NCBI GenBank assembly: GCA_947254205.1
Contig: CAMYCE010000005.1
Coordinates: forward strand, 1-52,368
Length of the DNA: 52,368 nucleotides
Direction of reading: 5' to 3'
Origin: an uncultured Prevotellaceae bacterium
GTDB taxonomy: Bacteria > Bacteroidota > Bacteroidia > Bacteroidales > Muribaculaceae
A program made the translations under genes and the position numbers. The notes under the pieces were generated by a model, which searched no databases, had not been told where the DNA came from, and was given only the letters and a program-made list of their open reading frames with translations. This document shows positions 1 through 8,254 of this stretch, one piece after another (position 1 is the first letter of the stretch; every line of letters starts with the position of its first letter).

Positions 1-49
1 CTCAAAATAATTTGACAAAAACAAAGAAACCTAATGACCGATTTGGGTT
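1..49 (+). repeat. Left copy of window-terminal inverted repeat
   Basis: Bases 1-49 match the reverse complement of 52302-52350 at 48 of 49 positions; the single mismatch is at base 37. The copy begins at the very first base, so the full repeat may extend outside the window. It lies about 85 bases upstream of the acyltransferase start and does not overlap the chosen coding start. It could be a dispersed intergenic element that ended an assembly, or paired ends of a larger structure. Confidence 0.9.
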
Positions 50-96
50 TAATGAAAATTGTGGGGGGAAGTGTGGGAATAATGGTGATAAATTTG

Positions 97-104
97 TATC
101 TTTG
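97..104 (+). promoter_or_regulatory. Possible -7 promoter element upstream of the acyltransferase
   Basis: TATCTTTG fits the Bacteroidetes -7 consensus TAnnTTTG and sits about 30 bases before the start codon at 135. No clear -33 TTTG is found at 19-21 bases spacing, so this rests on one element only. The same octamer occurs upstream of the sigma-factor gene and the T9SS type B gene. Confidence 0.35.
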
Positions 105-134
105 AAACGAGTATCACTCTTATTTGCTTTTATT

Positions 135-1310
135 ATGGAGAACGAACAAATCATCACTCCGGCCGAGTTTGCCGACATTTGCCCCATTGAGGACAAAGAC
201 ATTCACAACGAAATGACCATTTTGGTAGAGGAGCCCATGTTCAAGCACATTGTGCAACTCATGGTGCCCGACTTCACCTACTCGCAACTGGTGCAAGTGC
301 TGTTGAGCCTCAACACCAAGCAAGAGTTTCAATACAAGGTGATGATGCCACTGGTCGACAGCATCTTGTCGCGCACCACGCAGGGCCTCACCTATAGCGG
401 AGTCGACACGCTCAACGAGGAACTCCCCCACCTGTTTATCACCAATCATCGCGACATTGTGCTCGACTCGGCACAACTGAGCTACTTGCTGGTGAAAAAT
501 CGTGGTGATGGTTGCGAAATCGCCATTGGCAACAATTTGCTCATTTATGACTGGATCACCAAACTCGTGCGCCTCAACAAGAGCTTTATTGTGAAACGCA
601 ACTTGGGCCGCCTGCAAACTCTCTCGGCCGCCATTCAACTGTCGCGCTACATTCACTTTGCCATCACGCAAAAAAAATCGTCGGTGTGGATTGCACAACG
701 CGAGGGACGATGCAAAGACAGCAACGACCGCACCCAAGAGAGCTTGATGAAGATGCTCACCTACGGCAACCGCGAGAAGAGCTTTATCGAGAGCCTCAAG
801 GAGCTGAACATTGCTCCCATTGCCATCAGCTATGAATATGACCCCAACGACTACCTGAAAGCCAAGGAATTTTTGCTCAAGAGTAAAGACCCCAACTTCA
901 AGAAGTCGCAAAGCGACGACCTCGTGAGCATGAAAGAGGGTATCATGGGTCAAAAGGGGCAAGTGCACTACACGTTCACGCCCTGCATCAATGACGAGCT
1001 CGACAAAATACCCACCGACCTCGACAAGTTGCTGGTGGTGCGTCGCGTGTGTGCCATCATCGACCACGCCATTCACACCAACTACAAGATATTTAAAACC
1101 AACTACATTGCCCACGACATCTTGTTTGACAACCAAGACTTTGCCGACCAATACACTGCCGACGAGCGCAAAGCCTTTGTCGACTACCTGCAAGGGCAAA
1201 TCGACAAGGTGGACATTGCTGTGAATGAGCATGACCGCAGCTACATGTTTAACCGCATGTTGCAGATGTATTCCAACACGCTCACCAATCAACTCGAAGC
1301 CCTCAAGTGA
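135..1310 (+). CDS. PlsC-like glycerolipid acyltransferase family protein
   Basis: A 391-residue soluble or peripheral acyltransferase of the PlsC/GPAT superfamily, which moves acyl chains onto lysophospholipids or glycerol-3-phosphate at the inner membrane. The catalytic block reads NHRDIVLD at residues 104-111. His105 and Asp111 are separated by five residues rather than the canonical four, with an extra Asp at 107. A second block REGR at about 189-192 corresponds to the PEGTR-type phosphate-binding motif. FIVKRNLGR lies between them as the middle motif. The ATG at 135 was chosen because the longer frame from a TTG at 12 runs through the terminal repeat and a promoter-like sequence. Family confidence is good; the exact substrate is unknown. 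Confidence 0.8.
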   Translation: MENEQIITPAEFADICPIEDKDIHNEMTILVEEPMFKHIVQLMVPDFTYSQLVQVLLSLNTKQEFQYKVMMPLVDSILSRTTQGLTYSGVDTLNEELPHLFITNHRDIVLDSAQLSYLLVKNRGDGCEIAIGNNLLIYDWITKLVRLNKSFIVKRNLGRLQTLSAAIQLSRYIHFAITQKKSSVWIAQREGRCKDSNDRTQESLMKMLTYGNREKSFIESLKELNIAPIAISYEYDPNDYLKAKEFLLKSKDPNFKKSQSDDLVSMKEGIMGQKGQVHYTFTPCINDELDKIPTDLDKLLVVRRVCAIIDHAIHTNYKIFKTNYIAHDILFDNQDFADQYTADERKAFVDYLQGQIDKVDIAVNEHDRSYMFNRMLQMYSNTLTNQLEALK

Positions 1311-1342
1311 TGGTTTTTAACTTCAAATAAGACTCTGCGCCC

Positions 1343-2545
1343 ATGAAGTTGCAATGGCTCCCACTCATAGCCTTTGTGCTGGTGAACTTGCTTATTGACT
1401 TGTTCATTTATCGCAAATTGGCAAAATCGAAGCATTGGCACCGCCATGCCAAGTGGTGGCACGCCACTGTGACAACAATGCTCACGGCGATGCTTGCCAC
1501 AGTGCTGCTATCGGGAGTGAAGAGCACGAGCAACAGCATGATGGTGACCGACATGTACTTGCTGTGGGGCTACTTTGCCCTCAACAGCGTGAAGTGGATT
1601 TCGCTTGCCATCTACTCGCTATCGTGGGTCAAATGGCTCAAGCAAGGCACTCGCAGGCTGGTGAGAATCACCGCTATGGTGGTGGCCATGCTATTGATAG
1701 CGATTGAAGCCGTGGGCACCTTTGTCACCCCCTTCACGTTTCAAGTGAAAGAAGTGACCATTGCCAGCAACAACCTGCCCAAAGCCTTTGATGGCTACAC
1801 CATTGTGCTATTTAGCGACCTGCACTTGGGCTTTTATGGGAGCGACACCACCTTTGTGGCACAGTGCGTTGAGCAAATGAATGCCTTGAGCCCCGACCTC
1901 ATGTGCTTCACCGGCGACCTTGTGAGCCGCAAAGCCAGCGAGGCTGCCCCCTTTGTTGCCACATTGGGCAAGTTGCGCGCCCGTCATGGCGTGCTTGCCG
2001 TGGGAGGCAACCACGACACAGGCTACTACACATGGGCCACCCCCACACAAGCTCGGCAAGACATGAAGCAACTCAAGCAATTGCAAGAGCAAATGGGCTG
2101 GACCATGCTCGATGCCAGCCACATTGTGCTCAAGCAAGGTGGCGATTCGATAGTGGTGGTGGGAGTGCCCTATCAAGACAAAAAGAATTTCACCCCCACA
2201 GGCTACCTCGACAAAGCCTATCCACACTATCGCGACAATAGTTTTAAAATTTTGTTGCAACACAACCCCGAGCAGTGGCAAGAGCAATATGGCAAATTGG
2301 CACACATCGACTTGATGCTATCAGGCCACACCCATGCCATGCAAATGGTGTTCTCTATCTTGGGGCGCGACTTCTCGCCAGCATCGCTAAAATGCAAGTG
2401 GTGGGGAGGGCTCTACCACGAGAAGCGACAAGGCAAAGACCAATATCTCTACACCAACACGGGACTGGGGCAAGTGGGCATACCGGCTCGCTTGGGGGCA
2501 ACTCCCGAAATCACCTATATCACACTCAAACGCACCAACAAATGA
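1343..2545 (+). CDS. Membrane-anchored calcineurin-like metallophosphoesterase
   Basis: A 400-residue protein with about four N-terminal transmembrane helices (roughly residues 1-140) followed by a calcineurin-type phosphoesterase domain. The metal-binding motifs appear in order: SDLHLG (Asp159, His161), TGDLV, GGNHD near residue 223 and SGHTH near 329. This matches the YkuE/YaeI/LpxG-like group of membrane phosphoesterases, some of which hydrolyse UDP-diacylglucosamine or other lipid phosphates. The substrate here cannot be read from sequence. It follows the acyltransferase by 32 bases and overlaps tex in an ATGA junction, so co-transcription with both is likely. The neighbouring acyltransferase makes a lipid role plausible, but that is inference. 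Confidence 0.85.
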   Translation: MKLQWLPLIAFVLVNLLIDLFIYRKLAKSKHWHRHAKWWHATVTTMLTAMLATVLLSGVKSTSNSMMVTDMYLLWGYFALNSVKWISLAIYSLSWVKWLKQGTRRLVRITAMVVAMLLIAIEAVGTFVTPFTFQVKEVTIASNNLPKAFDGYTIVLFSDLHLGFYGSDTTFVAQCVEQMNALSPDLMCFTGDLVSRKASEAAPFVATLGKLRARHGVLAVGGNHDTGYYTWATPTQARQDMKQLKQLQEQMGWTMLDASHIVLKQGGDSIVVVGVPYQDKKNFTPTGYLDKAYPHYRDNSFKILLQHNPEQWQEQYGKLAHIDLMLSGHTHAMQMVFSILGRDFSPASLKCKWWGGLYHEKRQGKDQYLYTNTGLGQVGIPARLGATPEITYITLKRTNK

Positions 2546-4674
2546 CCGATAAATTTTCTCAACTCATTTCCAAGGAACTCAACATTCCGCTCAATCAAGT
2601 GGCCGGCACCGTCGACCTGCTGAACGACGGCAACTCCATTCCCTTTGTGAGTCGCTATCGCAAGGAGGCCACTGGCGGACTCGATGAAGTGGCTATTCAG
2701 TCGATCGAAACACGGCTCAACTACTATGAAGAGTTGCAAAAACGCAAAGCCACCATTCTCAAAGCTATTGAGGCGCAAGAGAAACTCACCGATGAACTCT
2801 CGGCACGCATCATGAATTGCTGGGAAGCCAACCAACTTGAAGACATCTACTTGCCCTATAAGCCCAAGCGACACACGCGCGCCGAGGTGGCAAGGGGGCG
2901 TGGACTGGAACCGCTTGCCAAAATCATCATGGCACAACATGGCGACGACATTGCCAAACGCGCCAGCCAATTTATCAACGAGAGTGTGCCCAACGAGAAA
3001 GCCGCCATTGCAGGTGCCCAAGACATTATTGCCGAGTGGATTTCGGAAAACGAGGCTGTGCGCAACAGTGTGCGCCGCTCTTTCAAGCATGGTGCTGTGC
3101 TCACCTCAACCTATGTGAAAGGCAAAGAGATTGAAGGGCGCAACTATGAAAACTACTATGAGTTTTCACAGCCACTCAAGCGAGTGTCGTCGCATCAACT
3201 GCTGGCCATGCGTCGTGGCGAGAAAGAAGGTTTTTTGAAAGTTAACATCAACATCGACAACGACCGAGCCATCGACAACATTTGTCGCATTGTGGTGAAA
3301 AGCAATGGCATGGCAGCCACTTTGGTCGAAGAAGCTGCCGAAGATAGTTTCAAGCGACTCATCAAACCGAGCGTGGAGACCGAATTTGCCACACAGTCAA
3401 AATCGCGAGCCGACGAGGAAGCCATCGACATGTTTGCCCGCAATGCCCGCGACCTGCTCTTTGCTCCACCATTGGGGCACAAGCGTGTGCTGGCAGTAGA
3501 CCCTGGATTTAGAACAGGGTGCAAAATCGTGTGTCTCGACGAGCAAGGCAACCTGTTGCACCACGATGTGATTTATCCCACTGCTCCCCACCACGATGTG
3601 GAGGGTGCCATCGCCACAGTGCAGCACTTAGTGCAACAATATGGCATCGAAGCCATATCGCTGGGCAACGGCACTGCAAGCCGAGAAACCGAGCGATTTT
3701 TAAAGCGCATCAAGTTTGACCATAAGGTCGATGTGCACGTGGTGAGCGAGAACGGCGCCTCTATCTACTCGGCCTCGCAAGCTGCTCGCGACGAGTTCCC
3801 CGACCACGACGTGACCGTACGCGGTGCCGTGTCGATTGGTCGCCGATTGCTCGACCCACTTGCCGAACTGGTAAAAATCGACCCCAAGTCGATTGGTGTG
3901 GGCCAGTATCAGCACGATGTCGACCAAAGCAAACTCAAAGAGGCATTGACCTTCACTGTGGAAAGTTGCGTGAACAGTGTGGGCGTGAACGTGAACACTG
4001 CCAGCAAGGAACTGCTCACCTACATTGCCGGACTGGGCCCTGTGCTTGCTCAAAACATAGTGGACTATCGAGCCGAAAATGGCGACTTCTTGTCGCGCAA
4101 AGCCTTGCTCAAAGTGCCCAAAATGGGAGCTAAAACCTTCACACAAGCATCGGGATTTTTGCGCGTGCCCGAAAGCGACAATCCGCTCGACAACTCGGCC
4201 GTGCACCCCGAGCGCTATGACCTCGTGCAACAAATGGCAGCCGATTGCCATTGCACTGTGGCCGAACTCATCAAGAGCGAAGAAAAACGCCAAGAAATCG
4301 ACATCAAAAAATATGTGTCGCAAGAGGTGGGAATGCCCACCCTACTCGACATCATGAACGAACTCGAAAAGCCCGGCCGTGATCCTCGCTCAACGGCACA
4401 AGTCATTGAATTTGACGACAATGTAAACGACATCAAAGACCTGCGCCCCGGCATGGAGCTCAACGGCATTGTGAGCAACGTGACCAAGTTTGGAGCTTTT
4501 GTCAACATTGGCATTCATGAAAACGGACTCGTGCACATCTCCCAATTGGCCGATAGGCGCATTAGCGACCCATCGCAAGTGGTGAAAGTGAATCAGCATG
4601 TGAGGGTGCGTGTCATCGAGATTGACCTCGACCGCAAGCGCATCTCGCTGTCGATGAAAGGGGTGCAACAATGA
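2542..4674 (+). CDS. tex: Tex-family RNA-binding transcription accessory protein
   Basis: A 710-residue cytoplasmic Tex/YhgF-type protein. The order is an N-terminal helical Tex domain, a YqgF/RNase H-like domain beginning near residue 315 (AVDPGFRTGCK), a double helix-hairpin-helix region near 485-560 (AGLGPVLAQNIVDYR, VPKMGAKTF), and a C-terminal S1 RNA-binding domain near 630-700 (GAFVNIG, GLVHISQL). Family members bind nucleic acid and affect transcription; the mechanism is not settled. The start at 2542 is favoured over an upstream in-frame extension because it gives an ATGA overlap with the preceding gene and the usual Tex N-terminus. Length is slightly below the usual 720-780 residues. 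Confidence 0.95.
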   Translation: MTDKFSQLISKELNIPLNQVAGTVDLLNDGNSIPFVSRYRKEATGGLDEVAIQSIETRLNYYEELQKRKATILKAIEAQEKLTDELSARIMNCWEANQLEDIYLPYKPKRHTRAEVARGRGLEPLAKIIMAQHGDDIAKRASQFINESVPNEKAAIAGAQDIIAEWISENEAVRNSVRRSFKHGAVLTSTYVKGKEIEGRNYENYYEFSQPLKRVSSHQLLAMRRGEKEGFLKVNINIDNDRAIDNICRIVVKSNGMAATLVEEAAEDSFKRLIKPSVETEFATQSKSRADEEAIDMFARNARDLLFAPPLGHKRVLAVDPGFRTGCKIVCLDEQGNLLHHDVIYPTAPHHDVEGAIATVQHLVQQYGIEAISLGNGTASRETERFLKRIKFDHKVDVHVVSENGASIYSASQAARDEFPDHDVTVRGAVSIGRRLLDPLAELVKIDPKSIGVGQYQHDVDQSKLKEALTFTVESCVNSVGVNVNTASKELLTYIAGLGPVLAQNIVDYRAENGDFLSRKALLKVPKMGAKTFTQASGFLRVPESDNPLDNSAVHPERYDLVQQMAADCHCTVAELIKSEEKRQEIDIKKYVSQEVGMPTLLDIMNELEKPGRDPRSTAQVIEFDDNVNDIKDLRPGMELNGIVSNVTKFGAFVNIGIHENGLVHISQLADRRISDPSQVVKVNQHVRVRVIEIDLDRKRISLSMKGVQQ

Positions 4675-5042
4675 ACACTGCCGTGCTTAGCGTGGCAAGC
4701 AACCTGCCACAAGCCCATGAAAAGGTGCTGGAATGCCTCAACTGGCTCAACCAAGTGCTCACAGGGCTACGGTGCTCGGCCATCTACCACACCCCTGCCT
4801 TGAAACAAGCCAACACTCTCTATTTCAATGCAGTGGCACAAGGAATCACCCCTCTTGATTTGAAGCAACTCAATGCCTTGCTCAAAAGCCATGAAGAGGC
4901 ATGTGGGCGCAAGAGTGAGGCTCGAGCCCGGCATGAAGTGCCCATCGACATCGACATTGTGATGTGGAATGGCAACGTGGTGAAAGAAAAAGACTATCAA
5001 CAATCGTTTTTCCAAACAGGTTGGCAAGAGCTGTGCCAATAG
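4671..5042 (+). CDS. folK: Short, divergent HPPK (FolK)-like protein
   Basis: A 123-residue protein resembling 6-hydroxymethyl-7,8-dihydropterin pyrophosphokinase, the folate-pathway enzyme that transfers pyrophosphate from ATP. Visible features are an N-terminal ASNL (GSNL in typical enzymes), YHTPAL near residue 40, and PIDIDIVMWNG near 92, matching the DLDI magnesium-binding Asp pair. It is about 35 residues shorter than E. coli FolK and stops before the conserved C-terminal segment. The Arg that normally precedes the Asp pair is Val here. It overlaps tex by ATGA. It may be a minimal enzyme, a degraded copy or a repurposed relative, so activity is uncertain. Confidence 0.6.
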   Translation: MNTAVLSVASNLPQAHEKVLECLNWLNQVLTGLRCSAIYHTPALKQANTLYFNAVAQGITPLDLKQLNALLKSHEEACGRKSEARARHEVPIDIDIVMWNGNVVKEKDYQQSFFQTGWQELCQ

Positions 5043-5091
5043 CGAACTTTGCACAACAAATTTTCCCCTCTGCAAAAACAAGATTTCTATA

Positions 5092-5412
5092 ATGAACAAC
5101 AATCACACTCAACGGCAAGTTTCACCCCTGCTCAAAACTTGCCGTGCACTATCGATACTATTCATGATAGGTGCTATTGCCTATTTTTTCATGCCTTTTG
5201 ACTTCGACAAGGTGGGGCTCAAGGGCTATGTCGACGACTTCTTCCTGTTTATGGCGGCATTCACTTTCTTGCATGGCAGTTGGCAAAAACCTGAACGCTA
5301 CTTCATACGCAAGCAACTCTACACCATAGCCACCGTGTTTCTTGTGATGGCCATGGTGTGGGTGTGGATTATGGGCACCTTCATGGCAGGAGACATTCAA
5401 ATTCCTGCTTAG
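5092..5412 (+). CDS. Small membrane protein, possibly DUF1232-like
   Basis: A 106-residue protein with two or three hydrophobic segments (about 18-36, 48-62 and 78-98). The stretch around FDKVGLKGYVDDFFLF resembles the DUF1232/YkvA motif, in which a proline-rich loop is followed by GYLDDL. Function is unknown. It follows the folK-like gene by 49 bases. Its stop codon overlaps by four bases with the stop of the convergent gene on the other strand, leaving no room for a terminator between them. Coding status is supported by a clean ATG start and a plausible membrane topology. Confidence 0.6.
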   Translation: MNNNHTQRQVSPLLKTCRALSILFMIGAIAYFFMPFDFDKVGLKGYVDDFFLFMAAFTFLHGSWQKPERYFIRKQLYTIATVFLVMAMVWVWIMGTFMAGDIQIPA

Positions 5413-6965
5413 CGATAGCTGCGTGTGATGGTGAGCCGTGGCTTGCCGTTGAGTGTGACATGGGCAGTGGTCCAACGTCCTCGCTCGTCAACCTCATAAC
5501 TATAGCCCCACTTGCTCAAGGTTTTACCATTTTGAGCCTGAATTTCGGTAGCCCATGCTCCATCATAGCGCAAAAACTTGAGTTGCACTCTTTGCGACTT
5601 TTCGGTTCTAATTTTGCCACTTTTATAAGTCGAAATTTTGGCTGTGGCTCCTCGTGAAGTCAGCTCGGTGCGCGACTCCAACCGCCCTTGCGTGTCGTAG
5701 GCATAGCTCACACTCGCCCCATCGCTGCAACGCACCACCTTGAGGTGCCATGTGGTGGGGTCGTAGGAGCAAGTATAGTTATATTTCTTGCCTGCAACCT
5801 CCTTTGTGAGCGGATAAAAGCCATGCTTGCTGTCGTAGCCATAGCTATAGCGAGTGAGCACCTTGGTGCGACCATTATACTCCTCGACCAGTAGCCCTTG
5901 ACTATTGAACACAAAATAGTTGCTAAAAGAGCCACCCTTGGCATCTTTCACCACCTCATCGACACGGCCCGTGGCACCATTAAAGCCCAATTTAAGGCTC
6001 ATGAAGCGGTAGGAATGAGTGGGCAAGTTGATGAGATTGTCATAGATGGTAAACACCCTGTTGCCCACATCGCGACGTGTGGTGGCGGCATAGCTGTCGA
6101 GTTGTTGCAACGTCACATCGGCCACCAGCAATTGTTGCTCTTCGAGTTGCTTTAAAGCCTGCTTTGCCTTGGCAACATAGTCGCCAGTGTCGAGCAACTC
6201 ATAGGTTGCTATAAATTTTTTCAAGCCCTTTATCGTGTTTTTGACTTGTGCCTCTTTAAAGTCAAGAGCCAATGCTTTTTGCTTGGCCTGCTCAATGAGT
6301 GGCGAGTGTGGATAGTCGCGCAAATAGGCATGGCAACCTTGCGCCGTGGTGCACATTTGGGCAAATTCAAGTTCGGCTAAGTGATTTTTGGCAGTTGCAT
6401 AGGCCTCATGGCTGGGCGATAACACCTCCATGAGCTTTTCATAGGCTTCGGCAGTGTTTTGAGCTTGGGTTTGAGCCACAAGCTCATTTTCAACCAATTG
6501 CTTAATCATATCGACCGACAAAGCTATGTCGTCGTCGCCCAAAAAGGTATTGGCCTCGGTTACTCCCTCGGCACGCACATAGACATTGCGCACCAGCGTT
6601 ATAGCCTTCCAAGCATTGCGTGGCAAGGCCACACCACCACCCTGTGCCTCAGGGCGTGCCAAGAGCATGGCGCGGCTCAAGTCGGGCAAGGGATAGAGTG
6701 ATTGCAGGCGAGCATCTCCGCTCGACGAGCCGGCCAACTCGCCTTCGAGCTGGTTGAGCAACTTCCAAGCTGCATCATAGTGTGATTGCGCCAAATTTTT
6801 AAAAACAAGGCGCATTGTTGCCACATCGGTGGCATTTTTATTGCTACTTTCAAAATCTACAGCCAAGCCGGCAGGTTGAAGTGGCATCATTGCCATTGCA
6901 GACGAAGTTGCAGAAACTGCAAGAAATGCAGTTAAGAGCCAGTGAAAAGGTGTTGTTTTCATCAT
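5409..6965 (-). CDS. Secreted protein with YD-like C-terminal repeats, function unknown
   Basis: About 518 residues. The chosen start is the paired Met (MMKTTPF), which gives a classical signal peptide ending near the AMA motif. The N-terminal half is helical and Ala/Leu/Gln-rich, resembling tetratricopeptide or helical-repeat folds. The C-terminal half has motifs such as YSYGYD, YNYTCSYD, YAYDTQGR and WGYSYEVDERGR, which recall YD/RHS-type or MORN-like beta repeats. Such repeats occur in bacterial surface proteins; no enzyme motif is seen. An in-frame ATG ten codons upstream would add residues before the signal peptide and is less likely. It converges on the small membrane gene with a four-base overlap. 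Confidence 0.7.
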   Translation of the reverse strand: MMKTTPFHWLLTAFLAVSATSSAMAMMPLQPAGLAVDFESSNKNATDVATMRLVFKNLAQSHYDAAWKLLNQLEGELAGSSSGDARLQSLYPLPDLSRAMLLARPEAQGGGVALPRNAWKAITLVRNVYVRAEGVTEANTFLGDDDIALSVDMIKQLVENELVAQTQAQNTAEAYEKLMEVLSPSHEAYATAKNHLAELEFAQMCTTAQGCHAYLRDYPHSPLIEQAKQKALALDFKEAQVKNTIKGLKKFIATYELLDTGDYVAKAKQALKQLEEQQLLVADVTLQQLDSYAATTRRDVGNRVFTIYDNLINLPTHSYRFMSLKLGFNGATGRVDEVVKDAKGGSFSNYFVFNSQGLLVEEYNGRTKVLTRYSYGYDSKHGFYPLTKEVAGKKYNYTCSYDPTTWHLKVVRCSDGASVSYAYDTQGRLESRTELTSRGATAKISTYKSGKIRTEKSQRVQLKFLRYDGAWATEIQAQNGKTLSKWGYSYEVDERGRWTTAHVTLNGKPRLTITRSYR

Positions 6966-7039
6966 TAACATGCTAAAAGAAACGTGTGAAGCCATGCAAT
7001 TATTTTATGAGTGGGAGTAATCTTTTTTTTCACTCATCA

Positions 7040-8164
7040 TCACACGGGCACCACCAGCATGGGCAAGTCGCTTTGAAACAAAACCCGATGAGCTATGCTG
7101 GGATTGAACAAACGAGAAAAAATGTTTTTCTTTTTGTTGGGAATGGCAATGAGGTCGATGTGGTGAGAGTCGACAAATTGCTGGAATGCATCGAGATGCT
7201 CATCAAATTTCAGGTCAACATAGTTAAACTTGGTGAGCGGATAGTGCTCACGGCAATATTGCAACAATTGCGAGCCCGATTGCACCGCCCAACTTTTATC
7301 TTTGGGGTCAACCACCGGAATGATGTTGACTGTGACATTGTTGAGCTGCATGAGATGAGTGAATTGGTCAAACGACAAAATATCCTGCGGAATGAGATTG
7401 CTGAAAAACACCACGTTTCTAATGGCACTCAATGAGGCTGTCGACATGTTTTTGGGCACAGTGAACACGGGGATTTTCCCTGCATCAACCACCTCGGCCG
7501 CTACACTGCCCAACGCCACACGTCCCTTGCCAGTACGCCCATGGGTGCCCATCACCACCAGCTGGGCCTCATGCTCGCTTGCACTTTGCAAAATGCACTC
7601 TTCGGGAATGCCCTCTCGCAACTCGGTTTCAAAGGTCACTTTGGCCAGCACTCCATCAAGAATGTGCTGTCGCAACGTGGCTTCAAATTGCCGCATGCTG
7701 AGCATAGCTTGTGCCTTGACTGTGGAATCATCGACCGACATCTTGTCGTCGAAGCGATCGCTTGAAAATGGCAGAAAAAATCGTCGCCCTTCATTCATAT
7801 AGGCATGCATGATCAACACGCGACACCCCATGAGCGAGGCATACTCAAAGCCCACCTTGCAAGCCTTGAGCGAATAGCTCGAAAAATCGACAGGAACCAA
7901 CACCACCGAGTTTTTCACACTATTGGTTGAGTCCAATATCATCGAAGGATTCTCCACAATTCTTAATGCCACAGGCAAGTCTCTCTCGGCAATGCGCACC
8001 CTCACCCCTGTCGAGACAAGTGGCTCCGAAAGATTCACATTGTGCAACACCACCTCAATGCCAGCTTGCTCAAGCAATGCCTGCACACGCACAGCCTCGC
8101 CATAGGAATGAATGGCAAGCGTGATCAACCGATTGGGGTCGTTTAATTGATTGTTTTCGCTCAT
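7040..8164 (-). CDS. DUF2007-like domain fused to tandem UspA domains
   Basis: A 374-residue cytoplasmic protein. Residues about 12-75 (LITLAIHSYGEAVRVQALLE onward) resemble DUF2007, a small ferredoxin-like putative signalling domain. Residues about 85-240 form a universal stress protein domain with an intact ATP-binding signature: GTHGRTGKG followed by ALGS, fitting G-2X-G-9X-G-S. Residues about 245-374 form a second Usp-like domain ending SDLPMLVVPV; it lacks the glycine signature and so probably does not bind ATP in the same way. Tandem Usp proteins are common in Bacteroidales; the added N-terminal domain is the notable part. The trigger and partners are unknown. It follows the small 87-residue gene after a terminator-like hairpin. 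Confidence 0.85.
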   Translation of the reverse strand: MSENNQLNDPNRLITLAIHSYGEAVRVQALLEQAGIEVVLHNVNLSEPLVSTGVRVRIAERDLPVALRIVENPSMILDSTNSVKNSVVLVPVDFSSYSLKACKVGFEYASLMGCRVLIMHAYMNEGRRFFLPFSSDRFDDKMSVDDSTVKAQAMLSMRQFEATLRQHILDGVLAKVTFETELREGIPEECILQSASEHEAQLVVMGTHGRTGKGRVALGSVAAEVVDAGKIPVFTVPKNMSTASLSAIRNVVFFSNLIPQDILSFDQFTHLMQLNNVTVNIIPVVDPKDKSWAVQSGSQLLQYCREHYPLTKFNYVDLKFDEHLDAFQQFVDSHHIDLIAIPNKKKNIFSRLFNPSIAHRVLFQSDLPMLVVPV

Positions 8165-8194
8165 AACAATTCAAGCAAAAATATGAAATTAAAA

Positions 8195-8230
8195 AACATG
8201 GAGCCTCTTGTTGAAACGTGGCTCCATGTT
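8195..8230 (-). terminator. Rho-independent terminator of the 87-residue protein gene
   Basis: AACATGGAGCC (8195-8205) pairs perfectly with GGCTCCATGTT (8220-8230), giving an 11-base stem with a 14-base loop. On the minus strand it is followed by a run of U and lies 25 bases after the stop of the gene at 8255-8518. Confidence 0.8.
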
Positions 8231-8254
8231 GTCGTTTTTTTCTTGTTAAACTTA

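Noticed and set aside
120..1292. Long minus-strand open frame opposite the acyltransferase
   Set aside because: It is a His/Val-rich mirror of the coding strand with no family motif, while the plus strand has acyltransferase motifs.
2275..2541. In-frame N-terminal extension of Tex
   Set aside because: It runs back inside the phosphoesterase gene and does not match the Tex N-terminus; the ATGA overlap at 2542 is the natural start.
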